From Alkaliphilus sp. (GTDB lineage Bacteria > Bacillota > Clostridia > Peptostreptococcales > Natronincolaceae): 5,467 nt of DNA. A model generated the notes under the pieces. The model was given only the letters and a program-made list of their open reading frames with translations. It made no database searches and was not told where the DNA came from. Location: positions 1 through 5,467 of the forward strand of contig JALNXC010000113.1 in NCBI GenBank assembly GCA_023230535.1, written 5' to 3'. Position numbers and translations under genes: made by a program. Positions 5,356-5,467 of this stretch are shown here, in pieces; positions within the stretch are counted from its first letter, which is position 1, and each line of letters starts with the position of its first letter.

Positions 5356-5467
5356 TTATTCGGTAATCGCATTATATTCGATTGAGACTACCTCATCGTC
5401 TTCAACCAAAAACGAAATTTTAGATTTATTCAACTCATATGTGTACAATCCTAAATCCTTAACATAA
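5356..5467 (-). CDS. C-terminal end of an unidentified protein (cut by window edge)
   Basis: The last 36 codons of a minus-strand gene enter from the right edge. They read KDLGLYTYELNKSKISFLVEDDEVVSIEYNAITE and end at TAA (5356-5358). The alternating pattern, a strand ending in ISFLVED followed by EVVSIEYN, looks like a terminal beta-hairpin such as closes many extracytoplasmic sensor or substrate-binding domains, but I do not recognise the family. That it is a real gene is supported by the protein-like composition, the uninterrupted frame to the edge and the tight 20-bp gap to the MATE ribosome binding site and start. The two genes are probably one operon, so the promoter of the transporter should lie outside the window. 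Confidence 0.7.
   Translation of the reverse strand, partial: YVKDLGLYTYELNKSKISFLVEDDEVVSIEYNAITE

Overview
The window looks like chromosomal DNA of a low-GC, spore-forming-type Firmicute, most likely a clostridium. The grounds are AT-rich intergenic DNA, purine-rich ribosome binding sites (AAGGAGG, AGGAG), a T-box leader in front of leuA, a TTG start and an A/T-biased coding style. The genus cannot be fixed from the sequence.

Layout, left to right. (1) 1-217, minus: the 5' end of leuA (2-isopropylmalate synthase), running off the left edge. (2) 218-681, minus: its regulatory region. A near-consensus promoter (676-681 / 652-657) drives a leader of about 430 nt with a T-box riboswitch. Stem I, the T-box sequence, the antiterminator and the competing terminator can all be traced. 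A GC-rich segment of unknown role lies between the terminator and leuA. (3) 753-968: a decayed patch. A plus-strand stub resembling the first residues of a transposase meets a minus-strand lipoprotein start (lipobox LTGC) that soon hits stops. (4) 1047-1088: a strong, apparently bidirectional terminator. (5) 1143-2813, minus: a 556-aa protein with an N-terminal DNRLRE/CBM96-like beta-sandwich, a short linker and a C-terminal right-handed beta-helix, without a signal peptide. (6) 2814-3172: a spacer with two palindromes close to the beta-helix gene. (7) 3173-3841, plus: a hemolysin III/TrhA-family membrane protein. (8) 3842-3985: a short convergent spacer with an imperfect 30-bp repeat copying the end of trhA. 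(9) 3986-5335, minus: a MATE efflux transporter with a TTG start. (10) 5356-5467, minus: the 3' end of an unidentified gene 20 bp upstream of the transporter, probably in the same operon.

The genes do not form one pathway. leuA is a leucine-biosynthesis gene controlled by tRNA charging. The beta-helix protein appears to be a single-gene unit and, by its architecture, a surface, spore-layer or phage-like adhesin or glycan-binding protein. trhA and the MATE gene are convergent, independent membrane-protein genes. The least explained items are the beta-helix protein, the GC-rich post-terminator leader segment and the repeat at the end of trhA. I see no CRISPR array, tRNA, rRNA or intact mobile element.
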